Shown here: positions 36,739-45,322 of the stretch, piece by piece
Layout: every line of letters starts with the position of its first letter
How positions within the stretch are numbered: position 1 is the first letter of the stretch
DNA from: Thalassobacillus devorans
GTDB taxonomy: Bacteria > Bacillota > Bacilli > Bacillales > Halobacillaceae
Direction of reading: 5' to 3'
Assembly (NCBI RefSeq): GCF_011761345.1
Contig: NZ_JAASRY010000001.1
Span: 1,364,001 to 1,428,000, forward strand
Length of the DNA: 64,000 nt
The notes under the pieces: model-generated
The model's database searches: none
Seen by the model: only the letters and a program-made list of their open reading frames with translations
Told to the model about the DNA's origin: nothing
Made by a program: the position numbers and the translations under genes

Positions 36739-37542
36739 TTATCCCTCTTCTGCAAATTGTTTCGTGTAATTATGGTCGTCCAAGGTTGAATGAACGTATG
36801 ATTTCAGCTGATTAAAATGTAAAGGAAGCTGTGAAATAGTCATTTCCAGCCGTGACATATTCTTTTGGATGATATTTTCTACCGTATTCATCATTTGAGA
36901 ATAGCTAGTATTTGTCCTTGGACTTTTCAACAATAAATCAAATAACGGAGAGAATCCGTTATTTTGAATGTTTTTCTTCTCATTCAACAGCTTTTTAGTA
37001 AGGAGCCATTCACCAGCTACATCATTTATGGTGGTCCGTTGAACATAGGAAGCGACACGCTGAATCAACAAGGATTCAATATCTCTCAAACCGTTCATGA
37101 ACTCCTGGAACGATCCTACATCTTTATAGTAAAGCTCCATTTTTTGCTCATTAATATCTTTTATAGCAGAGGCCAGCGTATGGATCATTGGAATATCGTC
37201 TAACTGAGATAGTAAATAATAATACATCCCACTATAATAATCTCCGGCTAACACTGTCAGCTGACGGCTGCGGACCGTCTCCTGTTCTTCGTCTTCATCC
37301 GTCAAAGTGACAAGGTCATGGGTATCCAACGCTACTTGAACGAGCATGGTTGTTATAATGTATTGCTCTTTTTTTACTTCAGGTAATGCCGTATCATCCA
37401 TAATAGAGGATAAGAGCATCAGCTTGTCCTCATCTATCACCGGTTCAGGAATGAATTTCGATAAAAAAGGATGGCGAACTTTAGCAATTATTTTTTGTTT
37501 TAGCGTTTGGATTTCATGTTCAACATTGCTCACCTGGATCAC
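36739..37542 (-). CDS. hepS: Heptaprenyl diphosphate synthase component I
   Basis: The non-catalytic partner that sets chain length for HepT. KIIAKVRHPFLSKFIPEPVIDEDKL and RQLTVLAGDYYSGMYYYLLS match the family. The start is uncertain: GTG codons at 37542 (AAAGGA five bases ahead) and 37533 (AGGTGAT ahead) both look usable; the open frame reaches 37575 without a site. About 267 residues. Confidence 0.92.
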   Translation of the reverse strand: MIQVSNVEHEIQTLKQKIIAKVRHPFLSKFIPEPVIDEDKLMLLSSIMDDTALPEVKKEQYIITTMLVQVALDTHDLVTLTDEDEEQETVRSRQLTVLAGDYYSGMYYYLLSQLDDIPMIHTLASAIKDINEQKMELYYKDVGSFQEFMNGLRDIESLLIQRVASYVQRTTINDVAGEWLLTKKLLNEKKNIQNNGFSPLFDLLLKSPRTNTSYSQMMNTVENIIQKNMSRLEMTISQLPLHFNQLKSYVHSTLDDHNYTKQFAEEG

Positions 37543-37641
37543 CTGAGTCCTTTCTGAAAGGCGTTTACAACACAAGTATTATAGCATATTTCGTTGTAGA
37601 ATGCCTCCGTTATGTATGAAACATCTAAGTAAACACATCCA

Positions 37642-37866
37642 TTAATCAGCTTCGTTTGTCACTTCACCATGACTGGTCTGGATTAATGCTTTGCCTCTGA
37701 TCTTTACAGCTGAAGTATGCTCGGTGAACTGAGCAATCATCACTTCATTCTTATCGAGTTTCTCTGAGTGATGAAATCTGGTGTCGGTACCCCTGGTCAA
37801 TCCAATTACGTTGACTCCGTCCTCTAAAGCTTTGATAACAAAGAAATCGTTTCCTTTCAAATCCAC
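37642..37866 (-). CDS. mtrB: Transcription attenuation protein TRAP
   Basis: This 74-residue subunit forms an 11-mer ring that, when loaded with tryptophan, wraps trp leader RNA carrying GAG/UAG repeats. The RNA-contacting residues known from B. subtilis (Lys37, Lys56, Arg58 there) are Lys36, Lys55 and Arg57 here, and [13 protein letters not shown] and AQFTEHTSA bind tryptophan. GTG start after AGGGGAG. The trp operon is missing from its usual place in this window, and folE, which precedes mtrB in B. subtilis, is also absent. Confidence 0.96.
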   Translation of the reverse strand: MDLKGNDFFVIKALEDGVNVIGLTRGTDTRFHHSEKLDKNEVMIAQFTEHTSAVKIRGKALIQTSHGEVTNEAD

Positions 37867-37896
37867 TTCAAACCACTCCCCTTATTCTGTAAATTT

Positions 37897-37925
37897 AATA
37901 TCGCTTACATTGAATAGAATGTCAA
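37897..37925 (-). promoter_or_regulatory. Sigma-A promoter of mtrB
   Basis: On the minus strand a perfect TTGACA (37920-37925), a 17-base spacer and GATATT (37897-37902) lie about 30 bases upstream of the mtrB start. Confidence 0.65.
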
Positions 37926-37980
37926 TTTTTCCGTTTCCTATTGTCTATATTCTGGCTAGTAATTCACAATTGATACCATG

Positions 37981-38012
37981 AAAAAAAGGGTGCGCAAATG
38001 GCACCCTTTTTC
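37981..38012 (-). terminator. Terminator of the HU gene
   Basis: A 10-bp stem (AAAAGGGTGC at 37984-37993, GCACCCTTTT at 38001-38010) with a 7-base loop and T runs on both sides; it follows the HU gene on the minus strand and lies upstream of the mtrB promoter. Confidence 0.88.
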
Positions 38013-38032
38013 CACTTGCCCTATGTAGGAAA

Positions 38033-38305
38033 TTACTTAACAGCATCCTTAAGGGCTTTACCTGGTTTAAACGCAGGGACTTTGCTGGCAGAAATTTCGA
38101 TTTCTTCACCAGTTTGAGGGTTGCGGCCTTTACGGGCAGCACGCTCACGTACTTCAAAGTTCCCGAAACCAATCAATTGTACTTTGTCACCATCTTTAAG
38201 TGAATCCATGATTGATTCAAATACGGAATCAACTGCTTTTGTAGCATCCTTTTTAGAAAGATCAGCTTTTTCAGAAACAGTGTTGATTAGATCTGTCTTG
38301 TTCAT
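38033..38305 (-). CDS. hbs: HU-type DNA-binding protein (HBsu)
   Basis: A 90-residue nucleoid protein that bends DNA as a dimer. [28 protein letters not shown] is the DNA-binding beta-arm with the intercalating Pro in GRNPQTG. ATG 38305 has GGAGGTG 6 bases ahead. It lies between mtrB and spoIVA as in B. subtilis, but a 1.1-kb non-coding stretch with a repeat copy separates it from spoIVA. Confidence 0.97.
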   Translation of the reverse strand: MNKTDLINTVSEKADLSKKDATKAVDSVFESIMDSLKDGDKVQLIGFGNFEVRERAARKGRNPQTGEEIEISASKVPAFKPGKALKDAVK

Positions 38306-38414
38306 GACATTCACCTCCTCTCGGGCGATAATCCATTCTCAGGGCTCTCCTTAGCGGATGTCCTGGAACATTCAATTTGAACAAGCGGTCATCATTGTTT
38401 TGATGACATGCCTT

Positions 38415-38443
38415 ATATTAAACGAGATTTCAGTGAAATTCAA
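38415..38443 (-). promoter_or_regulatory. Possible sigma-A promoter of the HU gene
   Basis: On the minus strand TTGAAT (38438-38443), a 17-base spacer and TAATAT (38415-38420) lie about 110 bases upstream of the HU start, leaving a long leader. Confidence 0.5.
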
Positions 38444-38462
38444 TAGAGAGTTGCACCAAAAC

Positions 38463-38514
38463 CGCTTAATACCGCAATTTCTACCGGTTAAGCACCCTTG
38501 CGGTACATGAAGCG
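38463..38514. other. Extended imperfect hairpin upstream of the HU promoter
   Basis: TACCGCAA (38470-38477) pairs with TTGCGGTA (38498-38505), and the outer CGCTT/AAGCG (38463-38467, 38510-38514) extend the stem. No U tract. The role is unknown. Confidence 0.45.
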
Positions 38515-38663
38515 TACCATATTAATTTTCAGGATGCAAGAAACCTGCAGGCCTTGGTATGACAGCGTTTATGAAGATTTCAAGATAGGCTCTCTACGAT
38601 ATTACGACACCCTGCTTTCAATCTCCTGCTAATTCGAAAAAAAATTTTCAAAGACACTGAAAA

Positions 38664-38704
38664 ACTAAGGCTTTTCGCCGCGTACATACGGCGAAAACCT
38701 TAGT
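38664..38704 (-). terminator. Terminator-like 16-bp hairpin in the HU-spoIVA gap
   Basis: The arms at 38664-38680 and 38689-38704 (CTAAGGCTTTTCGCCG-type) pair almost perfectly; on the minus strand TTTTTC follows. A minus-strand TATAAT lies only about six bases upstream of the hairpin. It could end transcription coming from the repeat. Confidence 0.6.
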
Positions 38705-38768
38705 ATATTATACGTCAACAATATAGTCTGTTAAACGTTGTTATTGATTTTTTATAAGAAAGCCATTC

Positions 38769-39429
38769 AAAAACATAGCCTAAAAAGTCGAAGACTTGAT
38801 TTCGAGAATTTTGAGGTCCGTTGCTGAATCCGGAGTAAGGGCGGCTGGGAAACGGTTCGCTTTCTAGCTTCATCGCCTAGACACTCGCGACATAAGCTGT
38901 CCATCAACGGGAAGAAAGAGCCCTTCCCTTTTGCTGTTCTGCTTATGCGTGTCGTGTCTCCCAAGGCGATTACGCATTCATTTCTTTCCTGTGGGGAGCC
39001 GCCGATCCTCCTCCGTCGTTTCACTCCCCGCGGGGTCTCGTCTGGTTCCTTCTCCCACGGGAGTCTCACCGTTTCAGCTGTTATGAAAGTTAACGGGCCC
39101 CAAAATAGCCGAAAACAAGGTTCTTGCATTGTAATTTGCATAGAATCCGCTTTTCCCCCATTTTATAACTTTCAATACTGACGTATAGCGTTTCAGTTAC
39201 CCATACAAACGCTAGGAGGTCCGGGAAATTGCGAGACTCCTATGGGAGCATAGTACATGGTGAGATCCCGCAGGGCTTCTGCCCGAGGAAGCTCACCGTA
39301 CGCCCATGGAAAGCGAGTAATTTCCCGGACCTCCCTACCGTTACTAACGTGACGGAAACAACTTATCTTGAAACTGAGTCTTCCACTAAAGGGAGCTTAA
39401 CTGTAATATCAATCCTGCGATTTAACAGT
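38769..39429 (+). repeat. Composite palindromic repeat, copy 2 (with nested insertion)
   Basis: Terminal inverted repeats lie at 38790-38807 (GAAGACTTGATTTCGAGA) and 39366-39383. Module A (about 38842-39082) is interrupted by a separate insertion. Module B (39215-39334) has 16-bp perfect arms, GGAGGTCCGGGAAATT at 39215-39230 and its complement at 39319-39334. After the right inverted repeat, GGGAGCTTAACTG and a weakly conserved ~30 bp continue as in copies 3 and 4. The element lies between two minus-strand genes. The orientation sign is arbitrary. Confidence 0.9.
38866..38989. mobile_element. Nested ~118-bp palindromic insertion in repeat copy 2 (MITE-like)
   Basis: The inserted segment starts AGCTTCATCGCC and is flanked by CTTTCT (38860-38865) and CTTTCC (38984-38989), a likely 6-bp target duplication. 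Its arms at 38872-38897 and 38941-38970 (ATCGCCTAGACACTCG and TGTCGTGTCTCCCAAGG types) are largely complementary, with an inner GGGAAG/CTTCCC pair. Copies 1 and 4 read straight through CTCGCTTTCC(T/C) at this point. No open frame of its own. Confidence 0.75.
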
Positions 39430-39435
39430 GTCAAA

Positions 39436-39466
39436 AAATAAAAAAACGGCCCTCTCAAGAGCCGTT
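39436..39466 (-). terminator. Terminator of spoIVA
   Basis: AACGGC (39445-39450) pairs with GCCGTT (39461-39466), extended by CTC/GAG inside; on the minus strand TTTTTTATTTTT follows. It overlaps the spoIVA stop codon. Confidence 0.85.
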
Positions 39467-40943
39467 ATAGTATAATTGCAATCATTCCGCCTTGACCTTC
39501 GTTAATGATTCTTTCCAGTGTTTCTTTTAATTTATAGCGGGCATTTTCAGGCATGAGTGACAATTTTGCCTGAATTCCTTCACGTACGATTGAGCTGAGT
39601 GAACGACCGAAGATGTCAGAATTCCATATCGATAATGGATCCTCTTCAAAGTCCTGCATTAAATACCGGACTAGTTCCTCACTCTGCTTCTCTGTTCCGA
39701 TTATCGGTGAAAATTCTGAATGGACATCAACTTTCACCATATGGATGGAAGGAGCAACTGCCTTCAAACGTACGCCGAACCTTGAACCCTGCCTGATTAT
39801 TTCAGGTTCTTCCAATACCATATCATGGAGCGTTGGAGCAGCAATTCCATACCCTGTTTGCTTTACCATGTTAAGTGCATCTGCCACTTGATCATATTCT
39901 CTTTTTGCATGTGAGAAGTCCTGCATAATTTGCAGCAGATGATCTTTCCCCCTGATTTCTTCCCCGACAATCTCTTTTAGTACAACATCGTATAATTGAT
40001 CCGGGGCCTGGAGGTCGATTTCAGCTACACCTTCTCCTAATTCCATACCAGAAAGGTTTGCTCTTGAGATATATTCATAATCATCGAAATGACCAACTAC
40101 CCGACTGACATCACGCAGACGTTTGATATCCTGTACTGTTTCTTCAATGGCAGATTGGAAGTTGTTCCTTAGCCAGTGTCCCTCCTCCAATACCATCACC
40201 CAGCTTGGGAGGTTGACGTTTACTTCCAGGACAGGGAATTCATATAACGCCTCTCTCAACACATTGTTTACATCGTCTTCCCGCATGGCTTCCACGGACA
40301 AAGCAATGACAGGGATATCATATTTCTCACTCAGTTCCTCACGGAGTAATTCTGTATCCTTGTGATAAGGCTGAACAGAGTTGACTACCATAATGAAAGG
40401 CTTTCCAACCTCTTTCATTTCCTCGACAATTCGTTCTTCCGCTTCAACATATTCACTGCGTTCAATTTCCCCGATAGTACCATCGGTGGTTACTACTACT
40501 CCAATGGTCGAATGATCCTGAATGACTTTTCTTGTACCAATTTCTGCAGCCTCGTGGAACGGAATAGCCTCTTCATACCAAGGGGTGTTGATCATTCGAG
40601 GCCCGTTTTCATCTTCATATCCTACCGCCCCTTTAACTGCGTACCCTACACAATCTACCAGCCTGATATTCACGTCCAGACCTTCATCCACAGCAACAGA
40701 AACAGCCTGATTCGGGACAAACTTAGGTTCCGTAGTCATGATCGTTTTCCCGGCAGCACTTTGCGGCAGCTCATCCATTGCCCGTTCTCGATCAGATTCA
40801 TCTGCCATTTGCGGCAAAACCACCAGTTCCATGAATTTCTTGATGAATGTGGATTTACCTGTACGGACCGCCCCGACAACACCCAGATAAATATCTCCAT
40901 TCGTCCGTTTGGAAATATCTTTGAAAATATCGACTTTTTCCAA
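39465..40943 (-). CDS. spoIVA: Stage IV sporulation protein A, spore-coat morphogenetic ATPase
   Basis: It polymerises on the forespore surface using ATP to form the coat basement layer. The N-terminal TRAFAC-like ATPase has Walker A GAVRTGKSTFIKKF and later the switch-like VDCVGYAVKG; the C-terminus NARYKLKETLERIINEGQGGMIAIIL matches the part that contacts SpoVM and anchors the shell. TTG 40943 with AGGAGGGG five bases before it gives 492 residues, equal to B. subtilis; the ATG at 40973 lies before that site. A good sigma-E promoter precedes it. Confidence 0.97.
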   Translation of the reverse strand: MEKVDIFKDISKRTNGDIYLGVVGAVRTGKSTFIKKFMELVVLPQMADESDRERAMDELPQSAAGKTIMTTEPKFVPNQAVSVAVDEGLDVNIRLVDCVGYAVKGAVGYEDENGPRMINTPWYEEAIPFHEAAEIGTRKVIQDHSTIGVVVTTDGTIGEIERSEYVEAEERIVEEMKEVGKPFIMVVNSVQPYHKDTELLREELSEKYDIPVIALSVEAMREDDVNNVLREALYEFPVLEVNVNLPSWVMVLEEGHWLRNNFQSAIEETVQDIKRLRDVSRVVGHFDDYEYISRANLSGMELGEGVAEIDLQAPDQLYDVVLKEIVGEEIRGKDHLLQIMQDFSHAKREYDQVADALNMVKQTGYGIAAPTLHDMVLEEPEIIRQGSRFGVRLKAVAPSIHMVKVDVHSEFSPIIGTEKQSEELVRYLMQDFEEDPLSIWNSDIFGRSLSSIVREGIQAKLSLMPENARYKLKETLERIINEGQGGMIAIIL

Positions 40944-41000
40944 AAGATCCCCTCCTGATCTGCCTCGACTCATAAAACTTATACGAGCTATGACATTATG

Positions 41001-41030
41001 ATTCTATGTTGTTGTCCTAATAGAATATGA
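41001..41030 (-). promoter_or_regulatory. Sigma-E promoter of spoIVA
   Basis: On the minus strand TCATATT (41024-41030), a 15-base spacer and CATAGAAT (41001-41008) match the sigma-E consensus (KMATATT, CATACANT) at all but one position, about 57 bases upstream of the TTG start. It agrees with mother-cell expression. Confidence 0.75.
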
Positions 41031-41052
41031 CTGTTTTTTCACCTTTTTCTCC

Positions 41053-41104
41053 AACAAAAAAAGCATAAGGAACCGGCCAGTTGATCTGTCCAGTCTCTTA
41101 TGCT
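41053..41104 (-). terminator. Terminator of yphE-yphF
   Basis: AGCATAAG (41062-41069) pairs with CTTATGCT (41097-41104), with inner CGG/CC pairing; TTTTTTTG follows on the minus strand. Confidence 0.8.
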
Positions 41105-41123
41105 TATGATATATTTATTTCCT

Positions 41124-41843
41124 CTATGCCTCCGACATAAAAACCGGCTCCCCATCTTCTATCGTATATGGGGGAGAATATACCGGCACAAATGGTGAAT
41201 GATCCAACAATAAATATCGGATATCATCTCCTGGCTGATAATCATGGTCTTTATTTTGGATATAATTATATAAATCCTTTCGATAGTCCACCACTAACTC
41301 TCCGCCTCCCGTAATATAGACGGGTAATGGTTCCTGAGAGTAGGGACTGGTAACCGTCAACGGCGCATCCAGACCGAGCTTTTCATAATCCAAATCAAAT
41401 ATCCCCTTGGAAACTTGAGATTTATATGGAGGATATTGGTTGTTTTGCTCATAACGATTAATCTGTAATCTGATCGAACGAAGCTCCTCCGTAATACGCA
41501 AATCTATCAATTTGACGGTAGGATTGTCCTCCGGGTCCACTAAAACATATTGGTAGACGCCTCCATTTTCAAAGGCATTACCTGGTGTCTCAGAAATAAG
41601 ACTCTTTTCTTTCAATTTATTAAAATCGATGACATACTTCTGGAAGATTGGAGTGTCTTGTTCTTTGGTTTTAATCGGTAATAGCCCATGTTCTTGTTCT
41701 CTGTAGGAATCGATCGCTCTTTGAATATTCTCAAGCTGAACCTCATTAGGAACGTTATTTTTGGAAAGACGATCATCCGGATATAAACACCCTGTCAAAA
41801 GGAATAATGTCAATAAAGCTACAACGATACCTTTGATTTTCAT
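41124..41843 (-). CDS. yphF: YphF-type lipoprotein
   Basis: A 239-residue exported lipoprotein: KIKGIVVALLTLFLLTGCLYPDD has a lipobox (LTGC) for signal peptidase II. The mature part is soluble with several Asp-Asn-Tyr-rich blocks. The function is unknown. ATG 41843 has GGGAGG just upstream; the longer frame to 42134 runs through yphE and is not real at its start. It follows yphE and precedes spoIVA, as in B. subtilis. Confidence 0.88.
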   Translation of the reverse strand: MKIKGIVVALLTLFLLTGCLYPDDRLSKNNVPNEVQLENIQRAIDSYREQEHGLLPIKTKEQDTPIFQKYVIDFNKLKEKSLISETPGNAFENGGVYQYVLVDPEDNPTVKLIDLRITEELRSIRLQINRYEQNNQYPPYKSQVSKGIFDLDYEKLGLDAPLTVTSPYSQEPLPVYITGGGELVVDYRKDLYNYIQNKDHDYQPGDDIRYLLLDHSPFVPVYSPPYTIEDGEPVFMSEA

Positions 41844-41866
41844 ATATAAGCCTCCCTTGCCAGCTA

Positions 41867-42064
41867 CTAACCGGTTGGTCCGCTGAAAACGATATAAAAG
41901 ATAATAAGCCCGGATAAAATCATAAATATGTAAGCCAGAACCGCTACAATCCCCGCCAGAATCCCTTTCAATTTGTACCTGCTCAGCATAATGAGCCCAA
42001 TGGCCAGAAACATAAAGATGATGCCAGCAAAAGATATATACATATTCAACATGGAAGTAGACAT
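41867..42064 (-). CDS. yphE: YphE-type small membrane protein (DUF2768)
   Basis: A 65-residue protein with two membrane helices (MYISFAGIIFMFLAIGLIMLS and GILAGIVAVLAYIFMILSGL). GGGGGAA lies 5 bases before ATG. It matches B. subtilis YphE in length and position; DUF2768 is my best family guess. The function is unknown. Confidence 0.8.
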   Translation of the reverse strand: MSTSMLNMYISFAGIIFMFLAIGLIMLSRYKLKGILAGIVAVLAYIFMILSGLIIFYIVFSGPTG

Positions 42065-42140
42065 TCGTATTCCCCCAATCGATTAACTCTATATTCACCT
42101 CAGGTATTATACCATAGTGGTTGTCCAAATCCACAATGAA

Positions 42141-42308
42141 TGCATAAGAAATGAGACTGCAGCAAGATCTAATTGGAAAATTTCTATCTATTTAGGTCGG
42201 TATATTTTCCACCCGCCTATTTTCCAACAATGAGCCTGTTGCAGCCCCTTGACTAAATAATCCCCACGGCAGCTCAAATAGAATGGTTGCTGCGAGTTAT
42301 CTTATGCA
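42141..42308. repeat. 168-bp palindromic element with ~22-bp inverted ends
   Basis: TGCATAAGAAATGAGACTGC (from 42141) is largely complementary to the end TTGCTGCGAGTTATCTTATG.. (42287-42308). Inner pairs ATTGGAAAAT (42172-42181)/ATTTTCCAA (42219-42227) and GCAA/TTGC add structure. It occupies the gap between yphE and the spoVIF-like gene, contains no open frame and is unrelated to the four large repeats. Confidence 0.7.
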
Positions 42309-42348
42309 GTTGATGGGATGCCCGTATAATCACATGCCCAACCACCGT

Positions 42349-42609
42349 TTATTTTTTAAATAGTTGGTTCAAACTGTTCATATCAAGCGGCATATTTTGG
42401 TTAATGATCGCCTTAACGATTTTGTCTTCCTTTTCCTTGGAAACTGGTTTATTAGCCATCCTTGATAATTGTCTCACTAATTGACGGATTGTCTTTTCAT
42501 CTGAAAAATCAGCGTTTTTTACTGAATCGGCTACTTTGAATATTTCATCAGGCGATACATTTGATTTCTTTTGAATTTGATCAAAAAGATTCCTTTGAAA
42601 ATCACTCAC
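42349..42609 (-). CDS. spoVIF: Stage VI sporulation protein F-like protein
   Basis: An 86-residue helical protein: FQRNLFDQIQKKSNVSPDEIFKVADSVKNADFSDEKTIRQLV and ANKPVSKEKEDKIVKAI resemble the SpoVIF (YjcC) family, needed for late spore-coat assembly in B. subtilis. GTG start with GAGGAGGG upstream. In B. subtilis the gene is elsewhere; here it sits beside gpsA. Identification is from memory of the family pattern. Confidence 0.75.
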   Translation of the reverse strand: MSDFQRNLFDQIQKKSNVSPDEIFKVADSVKNADFSDEKTIRQLVRQLSRMANKPVSKEKEDKIVKAIINQNMPLDMNSLNQLFKK

Positions 42610-42686
42610 TCAATGTCCCTCCTCGTGCATAACATTCAACATATCATATGCATTAGAGGGTGTATTGTGAGAGATCGAGAAGATAT

Positions 42687-43721
42687 TTATGGCTGTTCGC
42701 CTAATAAATTACTCAAGGCCTCCATTTCATGTCGTCTACCCCTGGTCATCAGTTGATCAACGACATCTTTTGGTTTTGCATCTTCAAACAGTATACGATA
42801 AAGGCCATTAGTAATTGGCATCTCTACCTGCTGCTCTTCGGCAAACTGGTAGGCAGCTTTGGTGGTTCGTACTCCTTCAACGACCATCCCCATCTTTTCA
42901 AGCACCTCTTCTAAATCGTTCCCCTTGCCTAATAAGTTGCCAGCCCGCCAGTTCCTGCTGTGAGGACTGGTACAGGTGACAATCAAATCACCAACTCCTG
43001 ATAAACCAGAGAACGTCAATGGATTGGCGCCCATCGCCACTCCGAGTCTCGTGATTTCCGCAAGACCCCTTGTAATCAGTGCTGCCTTTGCATTATCGCC
43101 GTACCCTAGACCATCCGATATCCCGGCACCAAGCGCAATGATGTTTTTCAGAGCCCCGCCCAACTCCACACCTACCAAATCAGGAGAGGTATAGACACGG
43201 AACCTTTCGTTGATGAATAGCTCCTGGACGGCCTCGGCTTTTTCCAGATTTTCCGAAGAGACGGTCACCGTGGTAGGCTGTCGACGACTGACCTCTTCAG
43301 CATGACTCGGACCGGAAAGGACAACAATTGCCTCGTACAGCTTATCAGGCATTTCCTCTGCAATCACTTCCGAAACCCGCTTGTAAGTAGAAGGCTCAAT
43401 GCCCTTTGATGCATGGGTAATCGTCACAGGATGATCGATTACCTCTGCTAATTGCTGACACACTTCCCGCATTACTTTGGTGGGTACTACTAGTAAAATA
43501 TGCGATGCACCATAGACCGCTTCAGCCAAGTCATAATGGGCTTTAATTGATGAAGGGATGGTAACCCCTTCTAAATATTTCGGGTTTGAGTGTGTGCGGT
43601 TTATCTCTTCTGCCTGCTCTTTTCGATGTGTCCATAAACTGACATCATGCTTGTTATCTGCAAGTACAAGAGCTAAAGCTGTGCCCCAACTTCCGGCACC
43701 AATTACTGCTACTTTTTCCAT
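42687..43721 (-). CDS. gpsA: Glycerol-3-phosphate dehydrogenase [NAD(P)+]
   Basis: It makes sn-glycerol-3-phosphate for phospholipids. The nucleotide motif is VAVIGAGSWGTALALVLADN; the catalytic Lys lies in VELGGALKNIIALGAGISDGL, and GDLIVTCTSPHSRN is the family signature. ATG 43721 with AAGGAAG upstream gives 344 residues. It follows der by 19 bases. Confidence 0.97.
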   Translation of the reverse strand: MEKVAVIGAGSWGTALALVLADNKHDVSLWTHRKEQAEEINRTHSNPKYLEGVTIPSSIKAHYDLAEAVYGASHILLVVPTKVMREVCQQLAEVIDHPVTITHASKGIEPSTYKRVSEVIAEEMPDKLYEAIVVLSGPSHAEEVSRRQPTTVTVSSENLEKAEAVQELFINERFRVYTSPDLVGVELGGALKNIIALGAGISDGLGYGDNAKAALITRGLAEITRLGVAMGANPLTFSGLSGVGDLIVTCTSPHSRNWRAGNLLGKGNDLEEVLEKMGMVVEGVRTTKAAYQFAEEQQVEMPITNGLYRILFEDAKPKDVVDQLMTRGRRHEMEALSNLLGEQP

Positions 43722-43740
43722 CTTCCTTCCGCCCCTTTCT

Positions 43741-45051
43741 TTAATTACGTCTTCTGGCAAATATTTTAATAGGCGTACCTTCGAATCCAAAGGCTTCCCT
43801 GATACGGTTTTCTAAAAAACGTTCATAGGAAAAATGCATCAATTCAGGAGCATTGACAAAAACGACAAAGCTTGGCGGCTTTACAGAAACCTGAGCCGCA
43901 TAAAACACTTTCAGCTTTTGACCCTTTACCGTTGGAGCAGGATTCATAGCCAATGCATCCATAATCACTTCATTTAATATATTGGTCTGTACTCGTTTGG
44001 CATGATTTTCACTAGCCTTCAGCACTTGAGGAAGCAGTGTATGCATGCGTTTTTTCGTTTTTGCTGATAAAAACACGATAGGGGCGTAATCAAGGTACTG
44101 AAAGTGTGCCCGCACTTTTTGTTCAAACTCTTTCATGGCTTTTTCGTTTGTTTCGACAGTATCCCACTTGTTCACAACAATGACGACTGCTTTCCCTGCT
44201 TCATGCGCATAGCCCGCTATCTTTTTATCCTGTTCAATTATCCCCTCTTCAGCATCGATCAATGTCAAAACAACATCAGATCGTTCTATTGCTTTCAGGG
44301 CACGGAGGATGCTGTACTTTTCCGTGGTTTCGTAAATTTTCCCTTTCTTCCGCATTCCTGCTGTATCGATGATCACAAAGTCTCTTCCTTCTTTTTCAAA
44401 AGGGGTGTCGATAGCATCCCTGGTAGTACCAGCTATATCACTGACAATTACTCGTTCCTGACCAAGCAATGCATTGACTAAGGAAGACTTACCTACATTC
44501 GGTCTGCCTATCAAGCTAAAACGAATCGTATCATCATCTTCCGCTTCTATAACCTTTTCGGGGAAATGGTCCACAACTGCATCCAGCATATCTCCTAATC
44601 CAAGTCCATGAGTACCTGATATTGGATAAGGTTCACCAAAACCAAGAGAGTAGAACTCATAAATATTTTCTCTCATCTCCGGGTTGTCAACTTTGTTTAC
44701 CGCAAGTACTACAGGTTTGTTAGACTTGTAAAGTATTTTCGCGACTTCCTCATCCGCTCCCGTAATACCGTCCCGGCCATTGACCATAAAAATGATGACA
44801 TCTGCCTCATCAATGGCCACCTGAGCCTGTTCTCTCATTTGCACCAGCAATGGCTCATCACCAATTTCTATCCCACCGGTATCAATGATGTTGAAAGTGG
44901 TGTTCAGCCATTCTCCTTGAGCGTAAATACGATCTCTTGTTACTCCTGGAATATCTTCTACAATGGATATTCTTTCGCCAACAAGGCGGTTGAATATCGT
45001 TGATTTACCTACATTCGGTCTGCCTACGATGGCTACGACTGATTTTCTCAT
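43741..45051 (-). CDS. der: Ribosome biogenesis GTPase Der (EngA)
   Basis: Two tandem GTPase domains, each with GRPNVGKS (near residues 8 and 180), and NKVD/NKWD G4 motifs, then a KH-like C-terminal domain; it acts in 50S subunit assembly. ATG 45051 has AAAGGA 11 bases ahead, giving 436 residues as in B. subtilis; the frame's first ATG (45063) abuts that site. Confidence 0.97.
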   Translation of the reverse strand: MRKSVVAIVGRPNVGKSTIFNRLVGERISIVEDIPGVTRDRIYAQGEWLNTTFNIIDTGGIEIGDEPLLVQMREQAQVAIDEADVIIFMVNGRDGITGADEEVAKILYKSNKPVVLAVNKVDNPEMRENIYEFYSLGFGEPYPISGTHGLGLGDMLDAVVDHFPEKVIEAEDDDTIRFSLIGRPNVGKSSLVNALLGQERVIVSDIAGTTRDAIDTPFEKEGRDFVIIDTAGMRKKGKIYETTEKYSILRALKAIERSDVVLTLIDAEEGIIEQDKKIAGYAHEAGKAVVIVVNKWDTVETNEKAMKEFEQKVRAHFQYLDYAPIVFLSAKTKKRMHTLLPQVLKASENHAKRVQTNILNEVIMDALAMNPAPTVKGQKLKVFYAAQVSVKPPSFVVFVNAPELMHFSYERFLENRIREAFGFEGTPIKIFARRRN

Positions 45052-45171
45052 GAAAGGTAACATCCTTTCTGCCTGACATTATTTCTTTATTTTTTGAAAT
45101 CAAAGCAGTTTATCAGCATGCGGTATCTGCAATATACGGCATTAAAAAAAGGAGGGCACTTCAAGAGATGA

Positions 45172-45199
45172 TTGCCGGCGCATGATCATCATGCCGGTA
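45172..45199 (-). other. GC-rich hairpin upstream of der
   Basis: GCCGGCGCATGATCA and TCATGCCGG pair imperfectly in the 271-bp gap between the YIEGIA partner gene and der. On the minus strand a T7 run follows about 30 bases later (45144-45150), so it may be the terminator of the upstream operon. Nothing else recognisable is in this gap. Confidence 0.5.
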
Positions 45200-45322
45200 T
45201 CACCCTTCTCTTAGAGTCAACCCCCCTGACTGACTATCCACTTTATTTTGTAGGAAAAGTCTGCTTTTCCATACTTTGTACGTAACTATTCTAGCAAACA
45301 AGTTGTCAAGAGACAATCTTTT

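Noticed and set aside
38767-39141. 124-codon minus-strand open frame
   Set aside because: It lies inside repeat copy 2 and has no ribosome site or family resemblance.
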